64,000 bases of DNA from Arthrobacter pascens (GCF_017052465.1 NZ_JAFHKT010000143.1:62001-126000), one strand, 5' to 3'. Numbered from the stretch's first letter, positions 41,058 through 50,279 are shown. The notes: a model not told the origin generated them from the letters alone. Made by a program: numbers and translations.

Positions 41058-42095
41058 ATGAGCAGCGATCCCGTGCCGGGGACGAGGTTCCCGGACGCTC
41101 CGTCTTACGATGTGCACCGCCGCGTCGTGGAGACATACGCTAGCGACCTTCCGAGTTGCAACAGCCTGCTGGACGCCCTCGCCAAGCGGACAAGCCGCGG
41201 GGGGCGCAAGGCCGAGTTCGAGTTCACGGCCACTCCATACAACTTTTGCGAGGTCCTCTGCGTGGTGTCCCCGGAGACTGCCGTGGCCCTGCTCGACGCA
41301 GGCGTTACCACGGCGGACGAGGCCGTCGCGTTCCTCGAAAAGCAAGGGCTCGACGACCTCCTCGAGGACAACCACGACGCCGCGGAGGCTGCGCTCCGCT
41401 GGGCGGCGATGCCTTCGGAAGTGCTCGACCGCTTCCAGCACTCCCCTCTGTCCTTCTATGAGGACCCGGAGGGCTTCGGGGAGAAGCTGGGGGAGGACCT
41501 GCTCGGCAAGCTCCGGAGGAACAAAGCCGTCTGGGCCGCCGTGCAGGAGCGCAGGATCGATCTGCGAGACATCCTCCAGATCGGCATCTCGCGGTTCCTT
41601 GACGCCGAGGACGACGAAGGTACCCTCAGTGGGCTGCTGGCCAGCCTGACGTCGGGCTCGGATCAGCCGGTCCGGGCCGAGGACATCAGCGGCTGGATCG
41701 AGCGGTTCGGGATCGGCCTGGCGACCCCGAACGAGGTCAAGACGGGCGTCTACCGGCTCGCTGTACGGTTCGGCGCCGACTTCGCAGCGCAGATCCCACG
41801 GGATGCCCGCGCCATGAGGCTTGCCAACGGCCTCTCGCGTGCCGCCCACGGCGAGAGGCGCGGTCTCGACTTCGAGCGGCGCCTGATCCTATTCGGGGCG
41901 GAGGTCCTGGCCGGGGCCTCGCGGGGGGTAGGGCTGTCAACTTTGCCGGACGAGCACGACCTGATGAGGCTTGCCGACGACGGGATTACCGCCGCGCAGG
42001 CAGCCGAGGGGTACCTGAGGGGGATGAGCGCGGCCCAGATGGTCACGGTGCACCGGGACGGCACAGTCCCGGGCGTCTCAGACGGCTGGATCTGA
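41058..42095 (+). CDS. Hypothetical protein inserted between umuD and umuC
   Basis: 345 residues, not recognised. It is acidic and Ala/Leu/Glu-rich, predicted mainly helical, with no signal or membrane segment and a few Cys in the N-terminal third (NFCEVLCVV). Residues ~70-130 and ~310-335 look like HEAT- or helix-hairpin-type segments (AVALLDAGVTTADEAVAFL; DLMRLADDGITAAQAAEGYL), possibly related to each other. TAGTCT (41045-41050) ends 7 nt before ATG and no Shine-Dalgarno is seen: leaderless. The upstream LexA box could also serve it. It reads against the flanking SOS genes. Confidence 0.75.
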   Translation: MSSDPVPGTRFPDAPSYDVHRRVVETYASDLPSCNSLLDALAKRTSRGGRKAEFEFTATPYNFCEVLCVVSPETAVALLDAGVTTADEAVAFLEKQGLDDLLEDNHDAAEAALRWAAMPSEVLDRFQHSPLSFYEDPEGFGEKLGEDLLGKLRRNKAVWAAVQERRIDLRDILQIGISRFLDAEDDEGTLSGLLASLTSGSDQPVRAEDISGWIERFGIGLATPNEVKTGVYRLAVRFGADFAAQIPRDARAMRLANGLSRAAHGERRGLDFERRLILFGAEVLAGASRGVGLSTLPDEHDLMRLADDGITAAQAAEGYLRGMSAAQMVTVHRDGTVPGVSDGWI

Positions 42096-42188
42096 AGCCA
42101 TCCCCGCATGTGGAGGGTCGCGAGTACCGTGCCCCGTGGGAGGCAGGCGGCTCAGCGCCCGGGAGGCGGGCAGTACCGGGTGTGGATA

Positions 42189-42620
42189 TTAGACATGGTG
42201 CAGGCAGCGGGTAGCCACGCCCCACACCGTGAGCTCGGCCAGGGCCGGGACGCGGATGTCCGGATACAGCGGGTTGGCCGCCTGCAGCACCACCCCGGCC
42301 GGCGTGATGCGCAGGCGCTTGATGGTGAGCTCGCCGTCAAGGACCGCCACCACGACCGAGCCGTCCCGCGGCTCCAGGGCACGGTTGACGATCAGTTCAT
42401 CACCGTCACTGATGCCGGCCTGTTCCATGGAGTCACCCGAAACCCGCACGATGTAGGTGCTGGTGATGTCCTGGATGAGGTGCTCGTTGAGGTCAATCCG
42501 GCCGTCAAAATAGTCCTGCGCAGGGGAGGGGTAGCCCGCGGCGACGGCCACCGGTGACACCAGCGCCAAGGCCAGCGACACTCCCGCATCTATCACACGC
42601 GGTCCGATAGCTACTCTCAC
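42189..42620 (-). CDS. umuD: UmuD, LexA-like autoprotease subunit of Pol V
   Basis: 143 residues from GTG 42620 after AAAGG. Self-cleavage site Ala28-Gly29 (VAAGYPSPAQDYF), catalytic Ser64 (SGDSMEQAGI) and Lys101 (ELTIKRL) are all present. After RecA-stimulated cleavage it joins UmuC. A LexA box lies 14 bp upstream of the start. The stop is embedded in ATGTCTAA (minus strand), the same eight bases that begin umuC; in a compact operon these would be one and the same overlap. Confidence 0.93.
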   Translation of the reverse strand: MRVAIGPRVIDAGVSLALALVSPVAVAAGYPSPAQDYFDGRIDLNEHLIQDITSTYIVRVSGDSMEQAGISDGDELIVNRALEPRDGSVVVAVLDGELTIKRLRITPAGVVLQAANPLYPDIRVPALAELTVWGVATRCLHHV

Positions 42621-42633
42621 AACACACCTTTAT

Positions 42634-42649
42634 TCGAATATATGTTCGA
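42634..42649. promoter_or_regulatory. LexA (SOS) box upstream of umuD
   Basis: TCGAATATATGTTCGA, identical to the box at umuC. It is placed to overlap the umuD promoter. Confidence 0.92.
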
Positions 42650-42761
42650 TAATTCAGTGTAGCCCCGAGGCCCGACAATTTGTATTCCTTGACGCATTGC
42701 AGCGACGAAGGGGCTGAGATTGAGCGATGCCCGGACGTCGTGCTGGCCGAAGTGGCCTTGT

Positions 42762-43175
42762 TCAAGGCTGGCCCGCCGTAAAGGACGGACCGCTGTCGTT
42801 CAACGGTTGTCTGGAGGAGGCCAATACGGCGGCCAGCGCAGCCGCCAAGGCCGGCACGTAGAACCAGCCAATTGTGGCGGAGGCGAGGAGGGCGAAGATG
42901 GCGAGAGCGACCGTGGTCGCGACGGATGCGTATTTCTGTGCCCGTTCCCTCAGCAGGAGGGGCAGTCCGGTCAGAACGACGGGGATCAGCAACGGCACGA
43001 GGATGGGGAGCCCTGCGATCTCAAGCAGGGTCGAGGTAATGACGTGCTCTGGCCCGTCGTTCGTCACCATTACACCGCTGTAGAGGGGAACCAGCAGTAC
43101 CACCAGTGTGGCTGCAACCGTGAGCGAGAAGGCAATGATCTGGCGAACATTCTTTGGATCCGAGCGTCGCCTCAT
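42762..43175 (-). CDS. Small multi-pass membrane protein
   Basis: ATG 43175 follows GGGAG and gives 137 residues; a longer frame upstream is not coding-like. Three to four hydrophobic segments: IIAFSLTVAATLVVLLVPLY, ITSTLLEIAGLPILVPLLIPVVLTGLPLLL, and a C-terminal pair VALAIFALLASATIGWFYVPALAAALAAVLA. No family recognised. Confidence 0.7.
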   Translation of the reverse strand: MRRRSDPKNVRQIIAFSLTVAATLVVLLVPLYSGVMVTNDGPEHVITSTLLEIAGLPILVPLLIPVVLTGLPLLLRERAQKYASVATTVALAIFALLASATIGWFYVPALAAALAAVLASSRQPLNDSGPSFTAGQP

Positions 43176-43346
43176 ATGACTCCCAAACTGACCGGCATCT
43201 CTGCCAACGAAAGCACAGTTCAAGGGATTCGACCAGATGACTAGAGAGTGCGAGTTACCGATACTCTTTGCGGAATTGTGGGGCCGACATAGGAGCTCCG
43301 GACCCGGATCCCACTTCCTTTTCGGTAGCATCGCCAGCATGACCAC

Positions 43347-43520
43347 GTGCTCTGTGCTGCGCTGTCCGGAAACCTCACGGTGGAACTGGACATCGACGCC
43401 GCGGACGGTCAGCAACGGGTTTCATTCTGGATGACGGAGGATGTCGGCAAGCGACTTGGTTCCTTCCTGGCCAACCTATGGAAACCATCTGGCCCGCCGG
43501 ACCCGGGAGTGCTTCACTGA
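43347..43520 (+). CDS. Short frame of 57 codons, possible small or truncated gene
   Basis: GTG 43347 to TGA 43520. The middle (LTVELDIDAADGQQRVSFWMTEDVGKRLGSFL) has the strand/turn/strand/helix pattern and GC-rich third positions of real coding sequence. The start lacks a clear ribosome site and an in-frame TAG lies just upstream, so it may be the tail of a decayed gene. The stop is 50 bp before the reductase gene. Confidence 0.45.
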   Translation: MLCAALSGNLTVELDIDAADGQQRVSFWMTEDVGKRLGSFLANLWKPSGPPDPGVLH

Positions 43521-43570
43521 AAGGCACGACGACGGCCACGCCGCCTTTCGCCGCCACCGGAGGTACTCGA

Positions 43571-44137
43571 ATGCGCAAGATCATCCTCATGATGTCGGTC
43601 TCCCTGGACGGATTCTTCGAGACGGCCGACCGGGACATCAGCTGGCACCTGGTGGATGACGAACTCCTCCGCCACTTGAACGAGCAGTTCCGGACAATGG
43701 GAGCCTTCATGTTCGGGCGCGTCACCCATGACCTGATGGCAAAGTACTGGCCGAGTGCCGACCAGGATCCGGATCTTTCGGCGGAAATGGTTGAGTTTGC
43801 CGGGATCTGGCGCGAGATGCCCAAGTTCGTCTTTTCCCGGACCCTCACGCAGGCAAACTGGAATACCACGGTGATTCACGACGTCGTGCCTGAACAAATC
43901 GCGGAACTGAAGGCGCAGCCCGGCGGCGACATCGCCCTCAGCGGCGCCAATTTGGCCGCCACCTTCATGCGGCACGGCCTGATCGACGAATTTCGGATTC
44001 TCGTCCACCCCGTGGTCCTGGGGCAGGGCCGGCCGCTGTTCGCGGCCCCTGATGTCCGGATGGACCTCAGGCTCAAGGGGACGCGGACATTCGGCAACGG
44101 CGTGGTGTTGCTCCACTATTCAAGGGACGGCGCCTAA
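43571..44137 (+). CDS. Dihydrofolate reductase/RibD C-terminal-family protein
   Basis: 188 residues from ATG 43571 after a strong GGAGG. RKIILMMSVSLDGFFETADRDISWH at the start, GAFMFGRVTHDLMAKYW, KFVFSRTLTQANWN and the end block IDEFRILVHPVVLGQGRPLF are typical. These small NADPH-dependent reductases are common in actinobacteria with no known substrate. Convergent with a paralogue 53 bp away. Confidence 0.87.
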   Translation: MRKIILMMSVSLDGFFETADRDISWHLVDDELLRHLNEQFRTMGAFMFGRVTHDLMAKYWPSADQDPDLSAEMVEFAGIWREMPKFVFSRTLTQANWNTTVIHDVVPEQIAELKAQPGGDIALSGANLAATFMRHGLIDEFRILVHPVVLGQGRPLFAAPDVRMDLRLKGTRTFGNGVVLLHYSRDGA

Positions 44138-44190
44138 GGGGCCCAGCAACCAGTACCTGTTGAGCTACAAGGCTATCGAGCCTCAGCTGT

Positions 44191-44781
44191 TCAGCGGATA
44201 ACCCGATAGCGCACGTGGGTGACGAGGCGGGTACCGCGGACTTCCGTCGGCTCAAGTTTGAGGTTCCCGACGCCGTCCAGCGGCCGCTCGCCCGCCCCCA
44301 GGATGATGGGGGCGGTGTGGAGCCGCAGCTCGTCGATCAGCCCCGCCGAAAGGTATTGCTGGACGGTCTGCGCTCCTCCGGCAATGGCCACGTCCTGGCT
44401 GCCGGCGGCCTTCCGCGCCTGGGCCAGCGCCGATTCGACCCCATCGGTCACGAAGTTGAACGTGGTGCCGCCCTGCATCTCCAGGGGCTCGCGTGGATGG
44501 TGGGTCAGAACGAACACCGGTGCGTGATAGGGCGGTTCCTCACCCCACCATCCCCGCCATTCCTCATCCCACGCCCCGGGACCCGCAAACATGTTCCGTC
44601 CCATGATGTAGGCGCCGGCCGCGAGGATGCCGTCGAGCTCGGCTGCGTTGGACTCGGCGTCTTCGAACATCCACCTGTGCAGGAGCTCACCGCCTTCGCC
44701 CAGGGGGTCCGCCAAAGTTTGGTTCGGACCGGCGAGGAAGCCGTCGAGGGAGATGGTCAGATCGCACGTGACTCGGCTCAT
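44191..44781 (-). CDS. Dihydrofolate reductase/RibD C-terminal-family protein (paralogue)
   Basis: ATG 44781 gives 196 residues. RVTCDLTISLDGFLAGPNQT, GAYIMGRNMFAGPGAWDEEW, PVFVLTHHPREPLEMQGGTTFNFVTDG and LIDELRLHTAPIILGAGERPLDGV match the family well. Distinct in sequence from the 43571 protein, so an old duplication or independent acquisition. Confidence 0.87.
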   Translation of the reverse strand: MSRVTCDLTISLDGFLAGPNQTLADPLGEGGELLHRWMFEDAESNAAELDGILAAGAYIMGRNMFAGPGAWDEEWRGWWGEEPPYHAPVFVLTHHPREPLEMQGGTTFNFVTDGVESALAQARKAAGSQDVAIAGGAQTVQQYLSAGLIDELRLHTAPIILGAGERPLDGVGNLKLEPTEVRGTRLVTHVRYRVIR

Positions 44782-44835
44782 GCGCCCATCATGCCACCAC
44801 TGTGCGGTTCGGGTCCTGCGGCAATTGGGCAAAAC

Positions 44836-44877
44836 GAAACCCCGCCTTCAAGGCGGTGGCCTCGAAGACGGGGTTTC
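44836..44877 (-). terminator. Terminator of tRNA-Lys
   Basis: GAAACCCCG pairs with CGGGGTTTC over a loop that holds an inner hairpin (CCGCCTT/AAGGCGG). On the minus strand GTTTTG follows. It lies 8 bp after the tRNA. Confidence 0.7.
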
Positions 44878-44884
44878 TCATCTG

Positions 44885-44957
44885 TGCACCCCCCGGGACT
44901 TGAACCCGGAACCCATTGATTAAGAGTCAATTGCTCTGCCAATTGAGCTAGAGGTGC
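44885..44957 (-). tRNA. tRNA-Lys (anticodon CTT)
   Basis: 73 nt on the minus strand. Acceptor GCACCTC pairs with GGGGTGC. D arm AGCTCAATTGGCAGAGC; anticodon arm ATTGA-CTCTTAA-TCAAT with CTT; T arm CCGGGTTCAAGTCCCGG. Discriminator A; CCA not encoded. Confidence 0.95.
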
Positions 44958-45073
44958 AGCTGCTGTTTCGTTCAACCAGGGGCTTTGTTTCCCTCGTTGA
45001 CCTCCGCAACGACATGAAACTCTACACGAACTTTTGGCCAGTGTGAAATCGGGCCCCGCGTGGCATCCTGCGG

Positions 45074-46291
45074 CTAGCCGGACAGGCTCAAAATCAGCAC
45101 AGAATCAGGGTTTCTGTTGTTGGTCAGCGCCCACAATTCCCCGTTCGGGGCCAGCGAAACGTTCCGGATGCGGCCGTACTGGCGTGTGAAATGGGCCACA
45201 GCGGTGCCGGCATTTTCGCCCTCAAGCGGAACGGACCAGATCCGCTGGCCGCGGAGGGCGCCCAGGAAGGCCGTGTTGCCGACGATCTCCAGGCCGCTGG
45301 GGGACGACTCTGCTGTGGAGGGCCAGACGACTTTGGCGTCGATGAACCCCTGGCGGCCCGGCGCGCCGGTCACCTCGGGCCAGCCGTAGTTTCCGCCCGG
45401 CTGGATCAGGTTGAGTTCGTCGTTGACCTCCGGGCCGAACTCGCTGGCCCAGAGCCGGCCTTCGCTGTCCCAGGCGAGGCCTTGGACGTTCCGGTGCCCC
45501 AGGCTGTAGACCGGATTGTTTGGGAACGGATTTCCGGGCGCCGGCTTCCCGTCCTTGGTCAGCCGAAGGATCTTTCCGCCCAGGGCGTTCCGGTCCTGGG
45601 GCTGTTCCCGGCGCTGCGAATCGCCGGTCCCCACATAGAGGTAGCCGTCGGGACCAAAACGGATCCTGCCGCCGTTGTGCGTGGACGCCTTGGAGATGCC
45701 GGAGAAAATGACCTGCGGTTCGCCAAGCCGCAGACCGCCACCTGTTCCGGCCTCCTCGAGGCGAAGCCGGGCAATCCGGTTGTCCTCGGCCGCAGTGAAG
45801 TAGACATACAGGAACCTGTCGGAGCCGTAGCTGGGGGACAGGGCCAGGCCCATAAGCCCGCCTTCACCTCCGGGCACGACGTCGGGCACCTCGCCGATGG
45901 TGCTGATCTGGCCGTTCCGCACGGATTTCAGGAGAGCGGAGTCACGCTCGGATATCACCGCCGTGCCGTCCGGCAGGAACACCGTGGACCAGGGCAGCTG
46001 CAGGCCTTCTATCGTCGTGCGGACCCGGGGCACCCCGGGGGTGGTTGCAGCGCCTGTTCCGGGACTCGCCGACGCCGTCCCCGGCGTTCCGGCAGTGCTC
46101 GTGGTCCCCGTCCCCGTTGTCACGGCGGGTGATGGGCCGTTCCCTCCCGCGGGCCCGGCGTCGGCTCCGGTGCAGCCCGCAAGCACGAGCGCTGCAGCCA
46201 CGGCAGCCGCGCCCACTCCAGCCGGCATGGATTTGCCGGGGCCGGCCGGCGCGGATCCGGCCCTGATACTGCGCGTCCTGTTGGTCATCAT
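45074..46291 (-). CDS. PQQ-dependent sugar (glucose/sorbosone) dehydrogenase-like lipoprotein
   Basis: 405 residues. The signal peptide ends in LVLAGC (about Cys40), followed by a Ser/Thr/Pro linker. A six-bladed beta-propeller begins with TTIEGLQLPWSTVFLPDGTAVISERDSALL; GEGGLMGLALSPSYGSDRFLYVYFTA, HNGGRIRFGPDGYLYVGTGDS, GHRNVQGLAWDSEGRLWASEFG and NYGWPEV are classic soluble-PQQ-dehydrogenase/YliI blocks. It acts outside the membrane on aldose sugars. No PQQ synthesis gene is nearby. Confidence 0.9.
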   Translation of the reverse strand: MMTNRTRSIRAGSAPAGPGKSMPAGVGAAAVAAALVLAGCTGADAGPAGGNGPSPAVTTGTGTTSTAGTPGTASASPGTGAATTPGVPRVRTTIEGLQLPWSTVFLPDGTAVISERDSALLKSVRNGQISTIGEVPDVVPGGEGGLMGLALSPSYGSDRFLYVYFTAAEDNRIARLRLEEAGTGGGLRLGEPQVIFSGISKASTHNGGRIRFGPDGYLYVGTGDSQRREQPQDRNALGGKILRLTKDGKPAPGNPFPNNPVYSLGHRNVQGLAWDSEGRLWASEFGPEVNDELNLIQPGGNYGWPEVTGAPGRQGFIDAKVVWPSTAESSPSGLEIVGNTAFLGALRGQRIWSVPLEGENAGTAVAHFTRQYGRIRNVSLAPNGELWALTNNRNPDSVLILSLSG

Positions 46292-46349
46292 GGTCCTGCC
46301 CGCCCCGGGTTGCCTGGTGTCTATCGGCGGTCCGCCGTGGTCCGCGCTG

Positions 46350-47294
46350 TCAGCGTCGGGTCCGGCGGGGAGCCCGGAACCCTGCCGCCTCGGCGTGCGC
46401 GGGGGAGAGGAACCACGTGTCCGCGCGCGCCTCCTCGTAGCCTGAACTGTCTTCGTCGTAGTAGGTCATGGACCCGGTATCGGCCTTCACCGTGTAGCCC
46501 TCGGGGCCGCTGCCGTCCGCTGCGGAGGCTGCTGACCCTTCACCATAGGGCTGTCCTGCAACATCCGCCGCCCCTGCGAGCTCCGCGCTGACGGGCGCCG
46601 TCGCCGTGACCCCGGCTCCCTGGTGGCCGGCAGGCTCGGCAACGTGGCTGGCGCCGGATTCGGTGGCTGCTGACGACTCGATCGTCTGCCGTGTCTCGGC
46701 CTCCGCATCCACATCCTCGGCAGCCGCCGATTCGGCTCCGGGCAGGGTGGGGGCGTGCGGCTCGGTGTATTCGGGGTGATGAGCGGGCGCGGCCTGAGCG
46801 GCCGCTGCAGGCTCCGCAGCCGTCGCGTGCGTTGCCGGCGCTGTTCCGGTTCGGGCGCTGGATTCGGACCACTGGGTGTCCCACTCGGCCTTGTCTTCGT
46901 CGTCCTCCCAGTCATCGACGTCGCCGCCGGAGGGAGCGTGGGTCCCGGCGGCCGGGCGCGGGGTGGCGGCGTCCCAGGACTCGATGTCCGGTTCCACGTC
47001 CTCGGGGTTCGCCTGGCTTGCTCCGGGCGATTCCTGCCGCAGGGGCGATTCCTGCCGGACGGGCGCCGGCTGGTGTGTCCGGGCCACCTCCGGTGCCGGC
47101 TCGGCAGCGGCAGACTCGGCAGCGGCACGCGAGGCGCCTGCGGCCGGGGCACTGGATCCCTGGAGCGGAGTGGAATTTACCTGGCCGGTCCCGTTTGCGT
47201 CGCGGGCTCCGGCGGCGCCCGAATTGCGGTTCAGCAGCCACCAGACGGCGGCAATGATCAACACGATAACGATGACCCAGATAATCCACTCCAT
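46350..47294 (-). CDS. Membrane-anchored acidic protein with C-terminal sunset-like domain
   Basis: ATG 47294 gives 314 residues. One N-terminal helix (WIIWVIVIVLIIAAVWWLL) is followed by a ~220-residue Ala/Glu/Pro/Ser disordered linker. The last ~50 residues (EGYTVKADTGSMTYYDEDSSGYEEARADTWFLSP... ending FRAPRR) resemble the short sunset/ArfC-type domain with its G-x-M-x-Y ... WF ... A-x-x-AGFR pattern. Those proteins are linked to the cell envelope in actinobacteria. The assignment is by pattern; function unknown. Confidence 0.65.
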   Translation of the reverse strand: MEWIIWVIVIVLIIAAVWWLLNRNSGAAGARDANGTGQVNSTPLQGSSAPAAGASRAAAESAAAEPAPEVARTHQPAPVRQESPLRQESPGASQANPEDVEPDIESWDAATPRPAAGTHAPSGGDVDDWEDDEDKAEWDTQWSESSARTGTAPATHATAAEPAAAAQAAPAHHPEYTEPHAPTLPGAESAAAEDVDAEAETRQTIESSAATESGASHVAEPAGHQGAGVTATAPVSAELAGAADVAGQPYGEGSAASAADGSGPEGYTVKADTGSMTYYDEDSSGYEEARADTWFLSPAHAEAAGFRAPRRTRR

Positions 47295-47448
47295 AGCAAA
47301 GCCCTTCTGTCGATACCGCGAGGTTGCCGTTGCTTGACGGTACGTCGCTGTCAACACGGCTGTCTAGGTTTGTCAATGCCAGCCCGCGTCCGGGCGGCAC
47401 CGCCCAGCGGAGTTCACCGGTCCACCGGCGGTGACGTAGCCTCGCTTC

Positions 47449-48369
47449 ATGGACTTCAAGCGGCTCCGGATACTGCGGGAACTGGGGGACCGCGGCTCGG
47501 TCGGCGCCACGGCCGAGGCTCTTGGAGTAACGCCGTCGGCGGTTTCCCAGCAGCTCAAGACGCTTCAGGACGAACTCGGCGTGGCGCTGATCGCGAAGTC
47601 CGGCAGGGGCGTCCGGCTGACCGAGGCGGGCTCCGCCATGGCGGGCGCGGCGGCTGAAGTGGCGCTGGCCATGGCACGGGCCGAAGCGACGGTGGACACC
47701 TACCGCAGGGGCTGGCAGACGCAGGTCAAGGCTGCTTTCTTTCCCAGTGCCGCGGAGATGCTGCTTCCGGGCCTCCTGCACCGGGTGACGGCAGTCGGCG
47801 GACTGCGGTTTGAAGCCCACCTGGAGGATCCCGGGGTGGCCGGATTCGCCGGGCTGGCGGCGGATTACGACATCGTCCTGGCCCACAGTGTGGACGGACC
47901 GGAGGTCTTTGCCCGGCGGGGTCTGGTGGTGGTGCCGCTGCTGAACGAACCGCTGGACGTGGCTGTCCCGGCCGGCCATGTGCTGGCTGCGAAAGCCAGC
48001 CTGGCCGCCGAAGACGTGGTGGGATTTCCGTGGATGGGGGTTCCCGAAGGATTCCCGTTTGATACCGTGCTCCGCCAGATTGAGGCGCAGGCCGGTGCGA
48101 CCGCCTTGCGTGCCCAGCTGTTCGCCGACCTGCGGGTGCTCGAGGCCCTCGTGAGCGCAGGCCACGGGCTGTCCCTGCTGCCTCGCTACACGTCGTCGGG
48201 AAACCAGGGACGGGGCTTCGTCCTCCGCCCCCTGACTGGCGTCACGGCGCGCCGCAGCATCGTTGCCCTCACCCGGCCGGACGTGGCCGCGCGGACCACC
48301 ATCCGGCTTGTTCTGGATATGCTCCAGGCGGAGGCGCAGCAACTGGCGGATGAACTGCCGCCTGCGTGA
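47449..48369 (+). CDS. LysR-family transcriptional regulator
   Basis: 306 residues. N-terminal HTH: FKRLRILRELGDRGSVGATAEALGVTPSAVSQQLKTLQDELGVALIAKSGRGVRLTEAG. A periplasmic-binding-like effector domain follows with VSAGHGLSLLPRY near the end. No divergent target gene is evident (the membrane protein at 46350-47294 is divergent 154 bp away and may be controlled by it). Confidence 0.88.
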   Translation: MDFKRLRILRELGDRGSVGATAEALGVTPSAVSQQLKTLQDELGVALIAKSGRGVRLTEAGSAMAGAAAEVALAMARAEATVDTYRRGWQTQVKAAFFPSAAEMLLPGLLHRVTAVGGLRFEAHLEDPGVAGFAGLAADYDIVLAHSVDGPEVFARRGLVVVPLLNEPLDVAVPAGHVLAAKASLAAEDVVGFPWMGVPEGFPFDTVLRQIEAQAGATALRAQLFADLRVLEALVSAGHGLSLLPRYTSSGNQGRGFVLRPLTGVTARRSIVALTRPDVAARTTIRLVLDMLQAEAQQLADELPPA

Positions 48370-48515
48370 CGCCGGCCACGCCGGTGGAAGAATGCCCGAC
48401 GGCGTTCCATTATTTGAGACGGGAGTCCACCATCTGGGCGAAATATTCCCGGAATTGCGCTTAACGGGCTAGCTCGTGTCGTTGGCCCTCCGATCGGAGT
48501 CATAGACTTTGACCC

Positions 48516-50237
48516 ATGAGTGAGGACACCCAAACAGCAACCGAGAACAAGATTGACATCAAGCCCCGAAGCCGGATCGTCACCGACGGCATCCATGCCG
48601 CCCCCGCGCGCGGCATGTTCCGCGCAGTCGGCATGGGCGATGACGACTTCGCGAAGCCCCAGATCGGCGTTGCGAGTTCCTGGAATGAAATCACTCCCTG
48701 CAACCTGTCGCTGAACCGGCTGGCCCAGGGCGCCAAAGAGGGCGTCCACGCAGGCGGCGGTTTCCCCATGCAGTTCGGCACCATCTCCGTTTCCGACGGA
48801 ATCTCCATGGGCCACGAAGGCATGCACTTCTCCCTGGTCTCCCGCGAGGTCATCGCCGACTCCGTGGAAACCGTGATGCAGGCCGAGCGCATCGACGGGT
48901 CAGTGCTGCTGGCCGGCTGTGACAAGTCGCTGCCGGGCATGCTGATGGCCGCGGCCCGTCTGGACCTGGCCAGCGTGTTCCTGTATGCCGGGTCCATCAT
49001 GCCGGGCTGGGTCAAGCTGGAGGATGGATCCGAAAAGGAAGTCACCCTGATCGACGCTTTCGAGGCCGTGGGTGCCTGTGCCGCGGGCAAGATGAGCCGC
49101 GAGGACCTGGACCGCATCGAGAAGGCCATCTGCCCGGGCGAGGGCGCCTGCGGCGGAATGTACACGGCCAACACGATGGCCTGCATCGGCGAGGCCCTGG
49201 GCATGTCCCTGCCCGGCTCGGCTGCGCCGCCCTCGGCAGACCGGCGCCGTGACGAGTTCGCCCGCAAGTCCGGCGAGGCCGTGGTGAACCTGCTGCGCCT
49301 GGGCATCACTGCCCGCGACATCATGACCAAGAAGGCGTTCGAGAACGCCATCGCCGTGACCATGGCATTCGGCGGCTCCACCAACGCCGTCCTGCACCTG
49401 CTCGCCATCGCCCGCGAGGCCGAGGTCGAGCTGACACTCGATGACTTCAACCGCATCGGGGACAAGATCCCGCACCTGGGCGACCTCAAGCCCTTCGGCC
49501 GCTACGTGATGACCGACGTCGACAAGATCGGCGGCGTGCCGGTCATCATGAAGGCGCTGCTCGACGCCGGGCTGCTGCACGGCGACTGCCTCACCGTGAC
49601 AGGCAAGACTCTTGCCGAGAACCTAGCCGCCATCAACCCGCCGGACCTCGATGGTAAGATCCTGCGCGCGCTGGACAACCCGATCCACAAGACCGGTGGC
49701 ATCACCATCCTGCACGGTTCCATGGCGCCGGAAGGCGCCGTCGTCAAGAGCGCCGGCTTCGACGCCGACGTCTTCGAAGGCACGGCGCGCGTGTTCGAGC
49801 GCGAACAGGGTGCCCTCGATGCGCTCGACAACGGTGAAATCAAAGCCGGCGACGTCGTGGTGATCCGCTACGAAGGACCGAAGGGCGGCCCGGGCATGCG
49901 CGAGATGCTCGCGATCACCGGTGCCATCAAGGGCGCAGGACTGGGCAAGGATGTCCTCCTCCTGACCGACGGGCGCTTCTCCGGCGGCACCACGGGCCTG
50001 TGCATCGGCCACGTCGCTCCGGAAGCGGTTGACGGCGGCCCCATCGCCTTCGTCAAGGACGGCGACCGGATCCGCGTAGACATCGCTGCCCGCAGCTTCG
50101 ACCTGCTGGTGGACGAAGCCGAGTTGGAGTCCCGCAAGGAAGGTTGGGAGCCGCTCCCGGCCAAGTTCACCAAGGGCGTCCTGGCCAAGTACGCCAAGCT
50201 GGTGCACAGCGCCTCCACCGGCGCATACTGCGGGTGA
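48516..50237 (+). CDS. ilvD: Dihydroxy-acid dehydratase
   Basis: 573 residues. It converts dihydroxy-isovalerate and dihydroxy-methylvalerate to 2-oxo acids for valine, leucine and isoleucine. Fe-S motif [27 protein letters not shown] and the C-terminal [23 protein letters not shown] are intact. TAGACT (48503-48508) ends 7 nt before ATG and there is no Shine-Dalgarno, so a leaderless transcript is likely. A strong hairpin follows before the ilvB leader. Confidence 0.96.
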   Translation: MSEDTQTATENKIDIKPRSRIVTDGIHAAPARGMFRAVGMGDDDFAKPQIGVASSWNEITPCNLSLNRLAQGAKEGVHAGGGFPMQFGTISVSDGISMGHEGMHFSLVSREVIADSVETVMQAERIDGSVLLAGCDKSLPGMLMAAARLDLASVFLYAGSIMPGWVKLEDGSEKEVTLIDAFEAVGACAAGKMSREDLDRIEKAICPGEGACGGMYTANTMACIGEALGMSLPGSAAPPSADRRRDEFARKSGEAVVNLLRLGITARDIMTKKAFENAIAVTMAFGGSTNAVLHLLAIAREAEVELTLDDFNRIGDKIPHLGDLKPFGRYVMTDVDKIGGVPVIMKALLDAGLLHGDCLTVTGKTLAENLAAINPPDLDGKILRALDNPIHKTGGITILHGSMAPEGAVVKSAGFDADVFEGTARVFEREQGALDALDNGEIKAGDVVVIRYEGPKGGPGMREMLAITGAIKGAGLGKDVLLLTDGRFSGGTTGLCIGHVAPEAVDGGPIAFVKDGDRIRVDIAARSFDLLVDEAELESRKEGWEPLPAKFTKGVLAKYAKLVHSASTGAYCG

Positions 50238-50243
50238 TTCCTT

Positions 50244-50279
50244 CCCTTGGCGTGCGGCGCGGGCGCCGCACGCCAAGGG
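50244..50279 (+). terminator. Terminator of ilvD
   Basis: Perfect 17-bp arms (50244-50260 and 50263-50279) with a GG loop, 7 bp after the ilvD stop. No T-run follows. It separates ilvD from the ilvB leader. Confidence 0.65.

Noticed and set aside
40938..41849. The umuC frame stays open ~300 codons upstream of ATG 40937, antisense to the 345-residue gene
   Set aside because: Family similarity starts at MSKPALM, the LexA box and ribosome site lie just before it, and the extension is an antisense shadow of GC-rich sequence.
43571..44781. The two convergent DHFR-like genes as a recent duplication
   Set aside because: The proteins share only family motifs; sequence identity by eye is low, so they are not a recent copy.
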